Origin: Saccharina japonica
Lineage: Eukaryota > Sar > Phaeophyceae > Laminariales > Laminariaceae
Assembly: GCA_008828725.1 (NCBI GenBank)
Contig: MEHQ01002721.1
Location: 722,309 to 786,308, forward strand
Length of the DNA: 64,000 nt
Reading direction: 5' to 3'
Shown one piece after another: positions 35,182-45,764 of this stretch (the first letter of the stretch is position 1; the number at the start of each line of letters is the position of its first letter). The notes beneath the pieces were generated by a model. That model did not search any database. It was not told where the DNA came from and worked only from the letters and a program-made list of their open reading frames with translations. The translations under genes were made by a program, and so were the position numbers.

Positions 35182-35292
35182 ATTACGGAGGACCATAATA
35201 AACAGGACCCAATATTGTTGGTAAAAGTAGGTGGATATGCAGGTTTTTGTGTATACCGTATGTCCCCTTTGCGATGTATGGTCCCCCGTGAT
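35182..35292. mobile_element. MITE-A copy
   Basis: ATTACGGAGGACCATAATAA and GTATGGTCCCCCGTGATAC are the inverted ends, and the core has AGGTTTTTGTGTATACCGTA. A lone right-end fragment of the same family is visible at about 34908-34930. Confidence 0.75.
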
Positions 35293-35674
35293 ACATACCA
35301 CTCTGATCCGAAATATAAGCACCATTTCAAATACGTGTTCATATACAAACGGTCTTTATATTCAGGTTCAGAGTGTATTGATGATATTTCGGGGCTTGGT
35401 TGTAATTAATTATTATTTTCACAATTCGGGGGACACGATGTAAAACCTTAAGAACCGGTCCCACGTTTTTGGGGACAAAAACTACTTGGAAATAGTGTGG
35501 TGTATATACGTTTTGCAGTGCTGAAAAGGGTGCACTGCACTGCAAATTGTTTGGGATGTATGATATGTATTTGCCTGCAACTCGGCAAGAGTGAGGCGAT
35601 CGACGCAAACATCAGATGCAAGGTTATGTTTCGGCCTTGAACTACTACTCTGTGTACTACCAGGTATGTTGTTT

Positions 35675-35967
35675 TATTATGTTTATTTTTTCTTCTTTTT
35701 TTCCTTTTCCTTTTCCTTTTCGCTTTTTTTTTTCTTGTTCTTCTCTTTTTTCTCTTTCATGCGCCTGGATTGCTAGCAGGGTAGGTCTTGCCTGTCGTAT
35801 ATGGCATTGCATTGTCTGCTCTGCTTACTGCACTGAGTGTAGTATCTCTGTGTCGTAGTTTTGTGACCACATAACTGGTACCTTTTTAGGATGAATCGGC
35901 ACGGACACTGGGTGTGCTGGAAATCGACGGGTAGAAAGGAAGGTTTAATGTGAAGAACACACACACA
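35675..35967 (+). mobile_element. Family B retroposon copy
   Basis: It shows the pyrimidine-rich start, GCGCCTGGATTGCTAGCAGG, CACATAACTGGTACCTTTTT and GAAGGTTTAATGTGAAGAAC with a (CA)n tail. Confidence 0.85.
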
Positions 35968-36430
35968 TTGTGCCGTGGGTACAACATAATTATTGATGCT
36001 GTACTCGTAATATTGTTGCTTTTTGTCTCATTGTCTCGTCTGCTACTCAACAAAATAATGTGCATGCGTTGCTCAATCCAACATCAACATTAATGTGAGT
36101 AGCAAAAGGGGGACGCAACATACGAACCCCTCCTCCTGCTGTGGCCTCTTCGAGCCCGCTTTTGATGAAACAATGAGAGTAACCTTGGAGTAACACTAAA
36201 TTACTGCAGTACGTATATACAACATAATCAAGGGTTGGTTGCAATTAATCTCTTCGTTTATTTAATGCGATTTCGGTTCGCTTTTGGTTTCTTCATTTTC
36301 TCGATTATTGTCGTAGTTCTTGGTTTTTCAATTAACGTGTCTTTCTGATCTTGCTTTTTCAGTTCTTGCTCTTTCAGTGTTTTCGCGATTCGTGGACACG
36401 GTACTGCACGATACGTGTACAACTCACAAC

Positions 36431-37259
36431 TAGAGGTGGGCACCGGTAAAAAAAAAACCGGTTTAAACCGGTTTTTGGAAACCCAGCAGGCGTGTACGAG
36501 TAGCCGGTTTTCGAAAACAAAAACCGCTTTTTTTTCGCCGGTTTAAACCGGTTAACCGAAAACCGGATAAAACCGGATAAAAGCGGTTTAAACCGGTAGC
36601 ACTGGACACATTTCTAACTGATTATCTACCGAATAAAACCACCACCAGTACTAACAATAGGACACAGGCAGCAGTAGTATACAAAACTTGCACGTACGAC
36701 ATCTGTATAATCTATTTTCACGTTTTTTGGACTCTTTGAAAACACAAAATGATGTTAGTCTGGAAACGAAATATCTTGAAATTAGTTTGTAATTTTTTAT
36801 CTTGAAATTATTATGGATATTTTTACTTGATTTTTGCGTAGTCATACCGCGCGCAGGAAAGCCCTCCGAATACGCTGATTTGCAAGGCATACGTAGGAAA
36901 AAAGACAGGATGCAAGTAACCGCGAAGAAAGCCCTATTAATAGTAACCGGCAGGTATATAGTACATTGTGCACCGGCAATGTCTTCACAACAATGTTTTT
37001 ATACCTTGAAATCACGTCACCCCGTGCGCTGTGGTTGTGGCTCGGAATCCGCATATAAACAGCACGCTTTTCACCCAAGCATGCTGTCCTGTTCAATGAT
37101 TTGGAGGCGTTTCACGTTGCCATCCGGTTTTAACCGGTTTTCCGAAAACCGGTTAAAACCGGCTGAAAAAAAACGGTTTCATCCGGTTTTTTGTTTTGAT
37201 AATAACGCCTCGTTATCCGGTTTTCGTTTTTTTTTTCCGCCTCCCGGTGCCCACCTCTA
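36431..37259. mobile_element. hAT element 3, 829 bp, 8-bp target duplication
   Basis: Ends TAGAGGTGGGCACCGG and its complement CCGGTGCCCACCTCTA are flanked by the perfect duplication CTCACAAC (36423-36430 and 37260-37267). TAGAGGTGGGCA termini are typical of hAT. Subterminal zones carry repeated AACCGGTTTAAACCGG palindromes. A plus-strand frame (36802-37284) includes RAGKPSEYADLQGI, recognisable also in hAT element 4, but it has no known domain and no transposase core. Confidence 0.92.
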
Positions 37260-37267
37260 CTCACAAC

Positions 37268-37940
37268 TGGCCCAAATATTATAGCAGGGGTGTCATGTAC
37301 TACAGTACTACTACTGTCTATACTGTAACCAAATGCGAACGGCAAACGCAAATCTTGAGAGGCGTTCAGTTAATGCATCAGCGGCTGTTTTCATTATTTC
37401 GCGAACGGCAAGAATTTTGCGATCGCGCGCGTGGGTTTTGCAAACGAGAGCGTCCGTGCAAACGCCGAACATGCATCCCTGGCGGCCGGGCGGCCGTCGA
37501 CAATAATAGCAAATATCGCGTCGCTCGATTTATACTGAATTCCAGTGTGTACCCCGTGATCAAGGCAGGTATGGGACACAAGGCATTTGAACCTGCCTAA
37601 TTGCTACTTTTTCCTTACACGCCGATTTGAGGCCACAGGCGCCTTAACTCGAGGATAAGGCCGAAATCGGCCTCTACCGGTCCTCCGTTTTTGTAGACGA
37701 AGTACTTCGAATTAGTGGGGAATTAGTTTTGCAGTTCTGAAAAGGTTCAAGCCGGATAAATAGATCGGGATGAGGCCGAAACAGGCCTTAGGGAAGGCCG
37801 AAACCGGCCTTACAACGGTAGAAATCGCTTGGGGTACCATAATACTGAGTTTTAAAATCGGGACAAGCCGATTTGGCATGTCTTATTATTTCCACTTTTT
37901 TTTTTGCCTTGTCAATGACTGCCTTATTACGGGGTGCCCA
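37268..37940. other. Low-copy stretch, no gene recognised
   Basis: Short frames at 37378-37600 on both strands lack domains. A fragment near 37690-37750 (TCGAATTAGTGGGGAATTAG, TTTTGCAGTTCTGAAAAGG) is related to a repeat at 35450-35530 and 42345-42510. Confidence 0.45.
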
Positions 37941-37945
37941 CTGTA

Positions 37946-38125
37946 CAGTACAGGACACCTAATAAGAAACAGGCTAATAAGAAAGCCAGGCTGGTATTTT
38001 AGAGGAAAATAAGAAATTCGGGAGTCGATATCTTGAAATTAGTGTAAAAAGCACCCTCTCTCAAATAAGAAATCCAGCCTGGACCATATTTCCTGTTTCT
38101 TACTACTGTAGGTGTCCTGTACTGT
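37946..38125. mobile_element. Tc1/mariner-type MITE, 180 bp, TA target duplication
   Basis: Ends CAGTACAGGACACC and GGTGTCCTGTACTG are identical to those of the copy at 24418-24593. TA flanks both ends (37944-37945 and 38126-38127). Confidence 0.87.
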
Positions 38126-38139
38126 ATTGGTGGAAATAT

Positions 38140-39740
38140 GGATATACTTCAGTATATAAGCCAGTATGTAAGCACCGTTAAGTCTTCGCTTTTACGTTCC
38201 AACGGTCCTTAGATTTCCGTCCACAGGGGTGTTCAACTACCCAAGTATTGAAGTCTGAAGCGTTCATTATCTTCCACTTAAAAGTGCGGAGAAAACAACA
38301 ATGTTCGGCAAAAAAAGTGGACGTTCGGAGAGCCCTCGGGGTCTTTTGAACTCTGAAGACTGATGCGTTGATGATGCTGATGCATCATTCATGACTTCAC
38401 GAACAGGCAGGCGTTCGACGTTACTCGCGGAGACGGCTGAAGCTGACGCTACAGCAGCACATTTTCCACTACCGATAAGATAAATGTGTAGTTAAGATCG
38501 TTTGTTTTGGGCTTTTCACGGGGGCGCTCTTGAATCGGCGTACCAGCTGCTGTAAACGGTTACCTGGTACACAAACGAACCGGTGATTAAAAATTCAACC
38601 AGTATAGTATATATATACAACAGTCAATACGATACTCGGCCATATATATACTTCGTATATATGTAAGTGAGTACATGCGTAGAGTTTACCACTTAATCGA
38701 GAAAACGATCGACACACACTGCTGTGCTGCTGTGACGTGTACGTGTGTACGAGACAAAGCTAATCATTGGTGGGTTGATTTGGGTATTATTAGCTTGGGC
38801 TTACCTACGTAGAGTTATTAGACCAAACGTTATGGTACCACTTTGTGGCGATTTCATCTTCATATCAGCAACATGGTGCCAAATAAAATGGGTTTACATC
38901 CCGTATGGAGACCAATGTAGGTCCACTAAGTTCCCCAAGATTGGGAAATCCAACAAAAAGGGGTGTCTCGTCACTAGCTCACCCCTTAGGGCCGTTATTA
39001 TCCCCCAAAAAAAAGATCTTCCGATTCTCCCTTTAAAAACAAAAAAAAAAACAAGGAAAACCAGGGGTGCACCGTGTTTTTGGCTCCGAACGGACCAGGT
39101 GTACCTGTTTTTGGCCGCTGCCCTCATATAAATATCATACATATATACGTGGGGAAAAAAACAGTCAGCGATAGTAACGGCCCTTAATAATAGTTGGTTC
39201 TATGTTCGTTTTATACACAGGGCGTGTCAACCATTCTCTCGAATACCCGCTGGTACGATAGTAAGCAAACTTTCTCCGTTTTAGACTAGTCCTGCCGTCG
39301 ACGCCAAGTGTAGTGATCCTAGGTATAAAAGGACAGGGTATCCCTAGCCAGGTCAGCCTATGGAACGGGTACTCGTTGGTACTCACGTGTGTTGATTGCG
39401 TAGAGATAGAAGGAGAGCAGGTATATTCCGTTTTCGCGTGATGAACGACTGAGAAGGCAGGTGAGATGGCTAAAAGCCATCGGGAACCATCCCTGGTTCC
39501 CACCTAAGATACCGCCTTCCAAGTACTACCAATACGATTATTATACCTGATACCAGGTATTTACCAGGCGTTTCCACATCATGCCAGCAGTACCATAACA
39601 ATCCCCCATTGATAGTAAGTAGTAAGCCGTACCAGGAAAGCTTCATCTAAAGCAGTACTTACCCTACTACCAGTATGTGGGGTATTATATGACTACGTCG
39701 TATACAAAAAAAAAAGTACCAGGTATAGTCATACCCCATA
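38140..39740. other. Low-copy stretch, no gene recognised
   Basis: The longest frame (38745-39131, plus, 128 codons) starts with a hydrophobic segment and then becomes Lys-rich; it matches no family I know and lacks splice or codon-use support. A solo terminal repeat GCTCTTGAATCGGCGTACCA at about 38525 belongs to the family at 48665-48855. Confidence 0.45.
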
Positions 39741-39756
39741 TAACCACCCTCCTCAA

Positions 39757-39895
39757 GGCCGGCCGCCTCGGTGGTCTATTAAAGCAGGTTATAACCACGA
39801 AGAATGCTAAGGTTGAAGTCAGGGGTTCGAGTCTCCGTATGGAGATTTTTTAGTATCAAATGACACCAACTATCGAGAGCGCCTACTATTTATTT
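39757..39895 (+). mobile_element. SINE-A 5' head fragment
   Basis: GGCCGCCTCGGTGGTCTATT, then GGTTCGAGTCTCCGTATGGA and CTATCGAGAGCGCCTACTAT are the tRNA-like head and the start of the body. The rest is missing; an inverted SINE-A follows within 30 bp. Confidence 0.7.
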
Positions 39896-39917
39896 AATTT
39901 AGGTATTTTATTGTTGT

Positions 39918-40200
39918 TATTAATTTGTCCATCCCATTTATTATCTTCTTTTCTCTCTCCCTCTTTAGTCGTAACTCAGACCCGGCGTCACTAAGTAGGC
40001 TCTTCTCCCCCCTCCCCACCACGGTACGTGCCTTGTGTTTTTATCGCGAGAAGGTTTCAGCACTTTCTTCCCTCGCCGACTTGCGTCGGATTCCGCCTAC
40101 CCACGCCACGAAGGCGCTCTCAGCAATTGGCTCCTTTTTATTTTTTCAAATAAAGTGAAAATCCCGCCACGGTGGGATTCGAACTTGGGTACTGCTTCCC
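39918..40200 (-). mobile_element. SINE-A, inverted copy
   Basis: On the minus strand it runs from a B box (AAGTTCGAATCCCACC) through TCTCGCGATAAAAACACAAG to GGGATGG-like sequence. With the head fragment at 39757 it forms a head-to-head pair. The 40200-40860 flank is GC-rich, of unknown origin, and holds no supported gene. Confidence 0.65.
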
Positions 40201-40859
40201 TTCTTCCCCTCGCTGCCTCGGCAAAGTTTTAGCTTTGGCATGGCCCATAGCGAGGGGGGGGGTCTTTCTAGCGAGCAAGGCTAGGCTCACCCTCAAGCGG
40301 ACCGATACCTTCTTGCTGCTGCGCACCCGCCGCGAAGCGTGTGCAGCGGTAGAGTTGGATCGGCACTGGTGCGTTAGGCGCAAAAGTTCAGATGCACGGG
40401 CCATTTTGGCCGTCGGTGTAGACAGCAATGTCCATCTCACTTTTGTGCGCGGAGGCAGACGCCATCAGAAAGGTGGACGGACACTATGTACACGGCCCTA
40501 GGTGTGTTTGCTAGAGGGAGCTGTACTGTCTCAGTAACCTGGCTTCGCCATCAAAGGAGGAGGGAGCGTGTGGCGACGAGCTGTAGTCTGGACTGGTCAA
40601 TCCCTTCAGCGCGAGAATTTTTATTTTCCAGACCAAGCACCCTGAGTGCAACGAGGGAGAAAGCGAGGAGCCGACTGGGAAGGACAACAACGAGAGCGAG
40701 TACGGACGGAGCAGGTCGAGTGTGGTCGTGCTAGGACTGGCCAAGTGGCACCGGAGCGGCGCGCCGGATCACAGCAGCACGCCGCAGCAGCAGCACAGCA
40801 GCGCGGAGCAGCCATCCGGAGCACGGACGACATCGACCCGTGACGAACGGACAATCATT

Positions 40860-41515
40860 TTTGTTTTTTTCGTTTTTTCCCCTGAATTTCGTTGTTGGGT
40901 CTGTGTGGATGACGTCACTGGTTTTGTAGAGAGACGCGGCAGAGATGGCGCGGACACCCCGGGTGCCTTCATTGTGTGCCTGATCGTGGAAGACCCCTTC
41001 AATGTGGAACGATTCCTAATCAGTGTCGATGTTTATAATGCTGTGCCTAACACAGACGTTCAGGATAGATTCGGGCAATTGTCATTTGACGTGATGGCTT
41101 TGGTTGGCTGTTCTTTTTCACTGTGTGCCCGCGGACTGTCATTCCGGCAGCACTTCAGACAGCAGCTGCGTGCTCCATCTTGTTCCCACGCCTACCGTGT
41201 GTTTTTGTACAGACAGCACTTCAGACAGTAGTTACGCTGTAGTCGGCAAATTCATTGGTAAAGAGTGGGAGGGGGGGGGGGGGGGCGATGCTGCTGTAGT
41301 CGAATGGAGATTGCGGGCGTGTAGTTCAGTTTTGGACACGCATAACATGCTGTAGGGATTTTAGGTGTACCTCTTCGGACTTGTGTATCCTTCCCCTGCT
41401 AAGTGTACGTGTTCTTTAGGATTCTCTGATGGCTCTAGCACTTTTGTGACCACGGGCCGTGATCTTGTTATAGGGATTAGCAACTGAAACGAGTTTAATG
41501 TGAAGATAACAACAA
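40860..41515 (+). mobile_element. Family D repeat, longest plus copy
   Basis: This 650-bp unit (CTGAATTTCGTTGTTG, TTGACGTGATGGCTTTGGTT, CAGACAGCACTTCAGACAG, a poly-G tract, TTTAGGTGTACCTCTTCGGA) recurs at 54600-55235 and inverted at 57470-57990. It ends GAGTTTAATGTGAAGATAAC and (AAC)n, closely resembling the 3' end of family B. A plus frame ending at 41231 contains DPFNVERFLISVDVYNAVPN but no reverse transcriptase or other known domain. It could be the 5'-truncated end of a LINE; that is an inference from the tail. Confidence 0.6.
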
Positions 41516-41650
41516 CAACTGCACTGAGCGTAGTATCTCTGTGTCGTAGTTTTGTTACCACAGAACTGGTACCTTTTTAGGATGAAGAATCGGCACGGAC
41601 ACTGGGTGTGCTGGATGTCGACGGGTAGAAAGGAAGGAACACACACACAC
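41516..41650 (+). mobile_element. Family B retroposon, 5'-truncated, inserted in family D tail
   Basis: Directly after the (AAC)n tail of family D, family B begins at TGCACTGAGCGTAGTATCTC and runs to its AC tail. A second fragment (GTCGACGGGTAGAAAGGAAG to the AC tail) follows at about 41655-41705. Confidence 0.8.
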
Positions 41651-41741
41651 ACACCAATGTCGACGGGTAGAAAGGAAGGCTTAATGTGAAGAACACACAC
41701 ACCAATGCTAGTAATAATAGGAGCCTTTGAAGCTGACCATC

Positions 41742-41849
41742 GTAGTTTTGTGACCACAGAACTGGTACCTTTTTAGGATGAAGAATCGGCACGGACACTG
41801 GGTGTGCTTGCTGTATGTCGACGGGTAGAAAGGAAGGTTTAATGCGAAG

Positions 41850-41892
<43 letters not shown>
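41742..41892 (+). mobile_element. Family B retroposon with long (AC)n tail
   Basis: It starts at TCGTAGTTTTGTGACCACAG and ends with more than 20 AC dinucleotides. The tail is the longest of any B copy here. Confidence 0.85.
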
Positions 41893-41896
<4 letters not shown>

Positions 41897-42080
41897 CTAC
41901 CCTGGCGACCAGTTGGGTAGGCACAATTTGACGACAGTCGACGAGGAAACAAAGTGCTGAAATCTTCTCGCGATAAAAACGCAAGCCACGTTTGTTCGAG
42001 TACCGTGGGTCGTGCGGAGGGAGAAAGATAAAGCAGGGCGAATAGAATAAATGGGATGGAAAAAAAAAAAAAAAAAAATG
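41893..42080 (+). mobile_element. SINE-A, 5'-truncated, with poly-A tail
   Basis: GTTGGGTAGGCACAATTTGA, then TCTTCTCGCGATAAAAACGC and AATAAATGGGATGG followed by an A tract match the SINE-A body. The tRNA-like head is absent, and the GTGACCCCGGATCTGAGTTA block is also missing. Confidence 0.75.
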
Positions 42081-42340
42081 AACAAACTGAACAAACAAAA
42101 CCAACCGTAGTCTGTCTGCTGACTGTTGACCCGTTCCCGTTGACCCTTTCGGCTTTTGGGACGAAGGTATGGCGACGTTGCAGCCACAAAAAAGAGCGTA
42201 CTTAAAAAATGAAATATGAACCTTATTATCGGGCTGTGAGTCAGCAGTGTGGGGTACCCGACTTAAGAGTCCGTCGGAACAGGGGGAACAAAAAAAAAAA
42301 AAAACGCCCTTGATCTCCTCCGCGCCGCTCGTATCCCCGT

Positions 42341-42512
42341 TTAACCCCTTGAGAACTGGTCCCACGAAATTGGGGACAAATTACTTGGAATTAGTGTGAC
42401 ATTTTTTTTCAGTTATGAATGGGTTAACCCCTTAAGAACCGGTCCCCCGTTTTTGGGGACAAACTACTTGGAATTAGTGTGGGACATTTTTTTTCAGTTA
42501 TGAATGGGTTAA
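42341..42512. mobile_element. Two tandem 85-bp units bounded by TTAA
   Basis: Each unit starts TTAACCCCTTAAGAACCGGT (first copy with two changes) and ends CAGTTATGAATGGGTTAA, sharing the middle TTAA. TTAACCC...GGGTTAA borders are what piggyBac-type insertions leave, but the unit is very short and could equally be a simple tandem duplication. A related stretch lies at 35447-35530. Confidence 0.45.
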
Positions 42513-42929
42513 GAGCGATTTGTCCTCATCTCGGGATAAGAGCAAACTCTCTCGTAATATCGGGAAAAGTCGGGCGAAACCTGGTTTTTCATTTCGTGTT
42601 CAAGTTGAAAGTTGGTTCAAGTGGATTAGACTCCAGATCCCTACAGCGACATACGGCACAAGCATGGGTCACGATTGTACATATAAATTATAAATAAAAC
42701 AATTACATCGAGTTGACGTAAGTTTGTGAGCTAGATGACGGAGGCAATGAAAAACTAAAAACGCACCGTCCTCTCACACACCAGCACATCCAGATTCCGT
42801 ACGCAACGATTCGAAAATTATTTTACTTCCGTCGTCTCAGGCTCCCTTCCGCAGAACAATAGTGTGCAGAAAACAAAAGAGACAGGGAAATAACACGAAA
42901 ACAAAAAGACTACTACAGTACCGGCTAGC

Positions 42930-43082
42930 TCATAAGAAACCAGAAATCGGGCTTAGGCTGACTTTTTTTATTTTAGAAAGGGGTGTGTACCACACTAACT
43001 TCAGTATAATAGCTGTCGACTTTCTTATTTCCCCCGTAACGTTTAGGCTGAATTTCTTGTGGGGCACTTTCTTATGAGAGGG
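42930..43082. mobile_element. Diverged relative of the AATAAGAAA MITE family
   Basis: CTCATAAGAAACCAGAAATC at the left and TTTCTTATGAGAGGGCC at the right form inverted ends, with internal GTGTGTACCACACTAACTTC similar to the core of the Tc1/mariner-type MITEs. Another relative lies at about 52535-52675. Confidence 0.45.
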
Positions 43083-43729
43083 CCGCTAGTGTAAAATACT
43101 GAAAATATTGAAATATACCTGGTACACAGCAAGCAGCACTGCCTGTACCTCTTTCCTATGGGCTACTGTATGAGCCTCCAAAAAAGGGTCACAGCCCAAT
43201 AGCCTCTTTCTTACCACGGGGTAATGCACTGCTGTACATGCAAAAAATGATGCTTCACACGCAGGGTCCTGTACTACGTACGGGTGTCCTGCACGAACAT
43301 CGTACGACGCACAACAATCAGACCGATCCAACTGCCGTCAACTGACTGCTATGCCATGTGAAGGTCGGAGGGCCTGAAGGGTTGTGCTTGAGCTCGCATC
43401 ACTCACCCGCCGCGTGGTGCATGGCGCAGACCGCTCGCTGTGAGAGAGCGATTGCCGCGCCATTTGTTTATAATCGGGGGTTTCTCCTCACTGTTGCGGA
43501 GGCGATACATACCCGAGTTAAGAGAAAATGAACGACAACAAGCAAATTCGCTCATATCTGTTCAATTTCCGCGCCAAGTGAAAAAAAACGCTCTTAACTC
43601 CGTATTCTCTCAAGTCGGGAGCTCTTAAGTCGGGTACCCCACTATATTTACTTGACGGCTACCCTCTGTTCCTAAACTCAAAGGAATGTTTGGGTTAAAT
43701 ATTAACACTCAAACTGTCCGTAAATCTAG

Positions 43730-44205
43730 AGACATACTGGTCCTTATATTTAGGGGCATATTAGTCCCTACATTTGGGGATATAGTGGTCGTTATATTTA
43801 GGGACAGAGTGGTCTTTATAGTTAGGGACAGAGTGGTCCTTGTATCCAGAGACAGAGTGGTCTTTATATTTAGGGACAGGGTGGTCCTTATATTTAGGGA
43901 CAGAATGGTCCTCGTATTGAGGGACAGAGTGGTCCTTATATTTAGGGACAGAGTGGTCCTTATATTTAAGGTTCATAGTAATCCTTACATTAAGGGACAG
44001 AGTGGTCCTTATATTTAAGGTATATAGGTCCTTATATTTAGGGACAGAATGGTCCTTGTATTAAGGGACAGAGTGGTCCTTATATTTAAGGTTCATAGTA
44101 ATCCTTACATTAAGGGACAGAGCGGTCATTACATTTAAGGTACATAGAGGTCCTTATATCTAAGGAGAGAGTGGCCCTTATTTTTTTGGACAGGGTGGTC
44201 CTTGT
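43730..44205. repeat. 24-bp tandem array (GGGACAGAGTGGTCCTTATA)
   Basis: About 18 imperfect units of GGACAGAGTGGTCCTTATAT plus TTAG are present, with a higher-order duplication of a CATAGTAATCCTTACATTAA variant (about 43974 and 44094). The unit is a multiple of 3, so both strands stay open as 8-residue repeats (RDRVVLIF on plus, YKDHSVPK on minus). Confidence 0.85.
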
Positions 44206-44449
44206 ATGTCGGGCTCCTGCTGAGTCCTTGGGGGTGTGCGTGTGGAGGTGTGAGTGACTCGCTTTCCTCGCGAGGACGCTTTAGACCGAAGGCCGCGCCC
44301 ACGCGTGAGCCACGTGCGCCGAGCCGTCGCGGTCCCCCGACGTTGCCCGGAATGTAGGCGGGGACGAAATATCGAACCATGAAATATCAACCTTTTGTGG
44401 TAGCATCAACCGGGATCTTTAGCAAGCCCGTTGGGGACCATGTGCAACC

Positions 44450-44645
44450 CGTGGAAAATTGCTGTTGCTTTGATGTTGGGGAGATCCGCTCTCTGTTGTT
44501 GTTGTTGCTGCTGCTGCTGCGGGTGCTGCTCCTGCTGCTTTAGACTACACGGAACTACTCGTGGGAACGCTGCTACTTGCTGTTGAGGTCAGCTCTCTGT
44601 TTTGTTGTTGCCGCTGCTGCTGCTGCTGTGGGTGCTGCTGCACTG
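44450..44645. repeat. CTG-rich microsatellite, duplicated
   Basis: TTGTTGTTGCTGCTGCTGCT near 44500 and TTGCCGCTGCTGCTGCTGCT near 44608 lie in two similar segments that both contain GCTCTCTGTT(G/T)TTGTTG. Confidence 0.7.
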
Positions 44646-44779
44646 CTGTATATACTAAAAAAAAAAGCGGGAAATCCAGGAACAGACCGCCCGACCCGCA
44701 AGAGCGAGGAACTGAATGAACGTCGCCCCCGCGCGTGTTACCGGGTGCCAAGTATGCATGGTTACATACCAGGTATAAA

Positions 44780-44888
44780 ATTACGGGGGACCATAGTAAA
44801 TAGGACCAAATATTGTTAGTAAAAAAATGTAAATATAGGTTTTTTAGGTCTACCGTAGGCCTTACTTACTATGGTCCTCCATAGTAGT
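44780..44888. mobile_element. MITE-A copy
   Basis: ATTACGGGGGACCATAGTAA at the left and TTACTATGGTCCTCCATAGT at the right flank the AGGTCTACCGTAGGCC core. A SINE-A remnant begins about 20 bp downstream. Confidence 0.85.
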
Positions 44889-44905
44889 ATGGTGTATAGA
44901 TATCG

Positions 44906-45445
44906 TGGGTAGGCACAATTCGGTGCGACTCGACGAGGGAAGAAAGTGTGGAACCCTTCTCGAGATAAAAATGCAAGGCATCGTACACCGTAGTAGGGGC
45001 GGCTCCGGAGAACTTGCACGTACGTGCGAGTCTAACGAATCTGCACGTACATTCAATACGGTTATATGTATAGCAGGAGTTGTTGTAGATATGTATGGCC
45101 TACATGGGTACCAAATGGGATCGAGGTGCCAGGTGGGCCTCCGGCGGCTCCTGCGGAGGGCTGACTATATTTCTGCACCTTGTGGGTGGGAGCAGGGTGC
45201 CAAATGGGATCAGATCCGGGTGGGATCAGGTCCGGGTGGGAGCAAGAAGGGTAAAGATGGTCAAAAGTACGTGCAGTTCTAACAGCCCACAGCACGTACG
45301 TGCAATTATACGGCTGGGTTGTAGTAGGGAGGGGGTGGGGGGGAGCCTGCTGCGTGACCCCGGATCTGAGTTACGGCTAGGAAGGAGAGAGCAAAGAAGG
45401 GCGAAGACATTTGTTTTTAATATATGGGATGGGAATAAAAAATCA
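44906..45445 (+). mobile_element. SINE-A, headless, split by a 9-bp-duplication insertion
   Basis: The body starts GTGGGTAGGCACAATTCGGT, reaches GTAGTAGGG at 44990-44998, is interrupted, and resumes after a second GTAGTAGGG at 45321-45329 with GTGACCCCGGATCTGAGTTA and ATATATGGGATGGGAATAAA. Confidence 0.75.
44999..45320. mobile_element. Possible Mutator-like MITE inside SINE-A
   Basis: A 322-bp insertion is bounded by the 9-bp duplication GTAGTAGGG. Its ends are imperfect inverted repeats: CTCCGGAGAACTTGCACGTA with CGTGC at the left, and GCACGTACGTGCAATTATAC with GGCTGGGTT at the right. A 9-bp duplication is characteristic of Mutator-like elements. The interior has a repeated ATGGGATC(G/A)(A/G)G(G/A)T stretch and no transposase. 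Confidence 0.6.
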
Positions 45446-45764
45446 ATGTGTACATATGGTAAAATTATAATGATATGATGCTGGGCGTGTGTCGCACAAT
45501 GCTCAAATGGAGTATTATTGTAGATAAATCTGGGCGGGAAGTAGACATAGAAGGATGTTAGATTTTGCGCATAGGTTTCCTTGGTTTCCGTGGTTTTCTG
45601 CTTTCGGGAATGTTATGAGTGACCAATGTTGAAGCTCATGCTGCACATTGTCGGATGGCAAAGAAAATAATAATAATGCTCCTGGCGTTGTAGATCGGAC
45701 ATCAAAAAGGGTACGGCGAAATCCGAAAAAAGGTATACCCATGCATTTTGAGCCAGTTATAGGT

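Larger units (their letters stand above)
42245..43644. mobile_element. Probable TIR element (GGGGTACCCGACTTAAGAG ends)
   Basis: GTGGGGTACCCGACTTAAGA at the left and CTCTTAAGTCGGGTACCCCA at the right are strong inverted repeats about 1.4 kb apart. The right end is followed by TA. A related 191-bp element at 48665-48855 has a clear TA duplication, so Tc1/mariner affinity is likely. No transposase frame is visible; the interior holds two tandem 85-bp units and a diverged MITE. Confidence 0.6.

Noticed and set aside
38745-39131. 128-codon plus-strand membrane-like protein
   Set aside because: One hydrophobic stretch followed by a Lys-rich low-complexity tail; no family and no supporting signals.
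43730-44205. Leucine-rich or other repeat protein encoded by the 24-bp array
   Set aside because: The frame is open on both strands because the unit is a multiple of three; no start context or known repeat motif.
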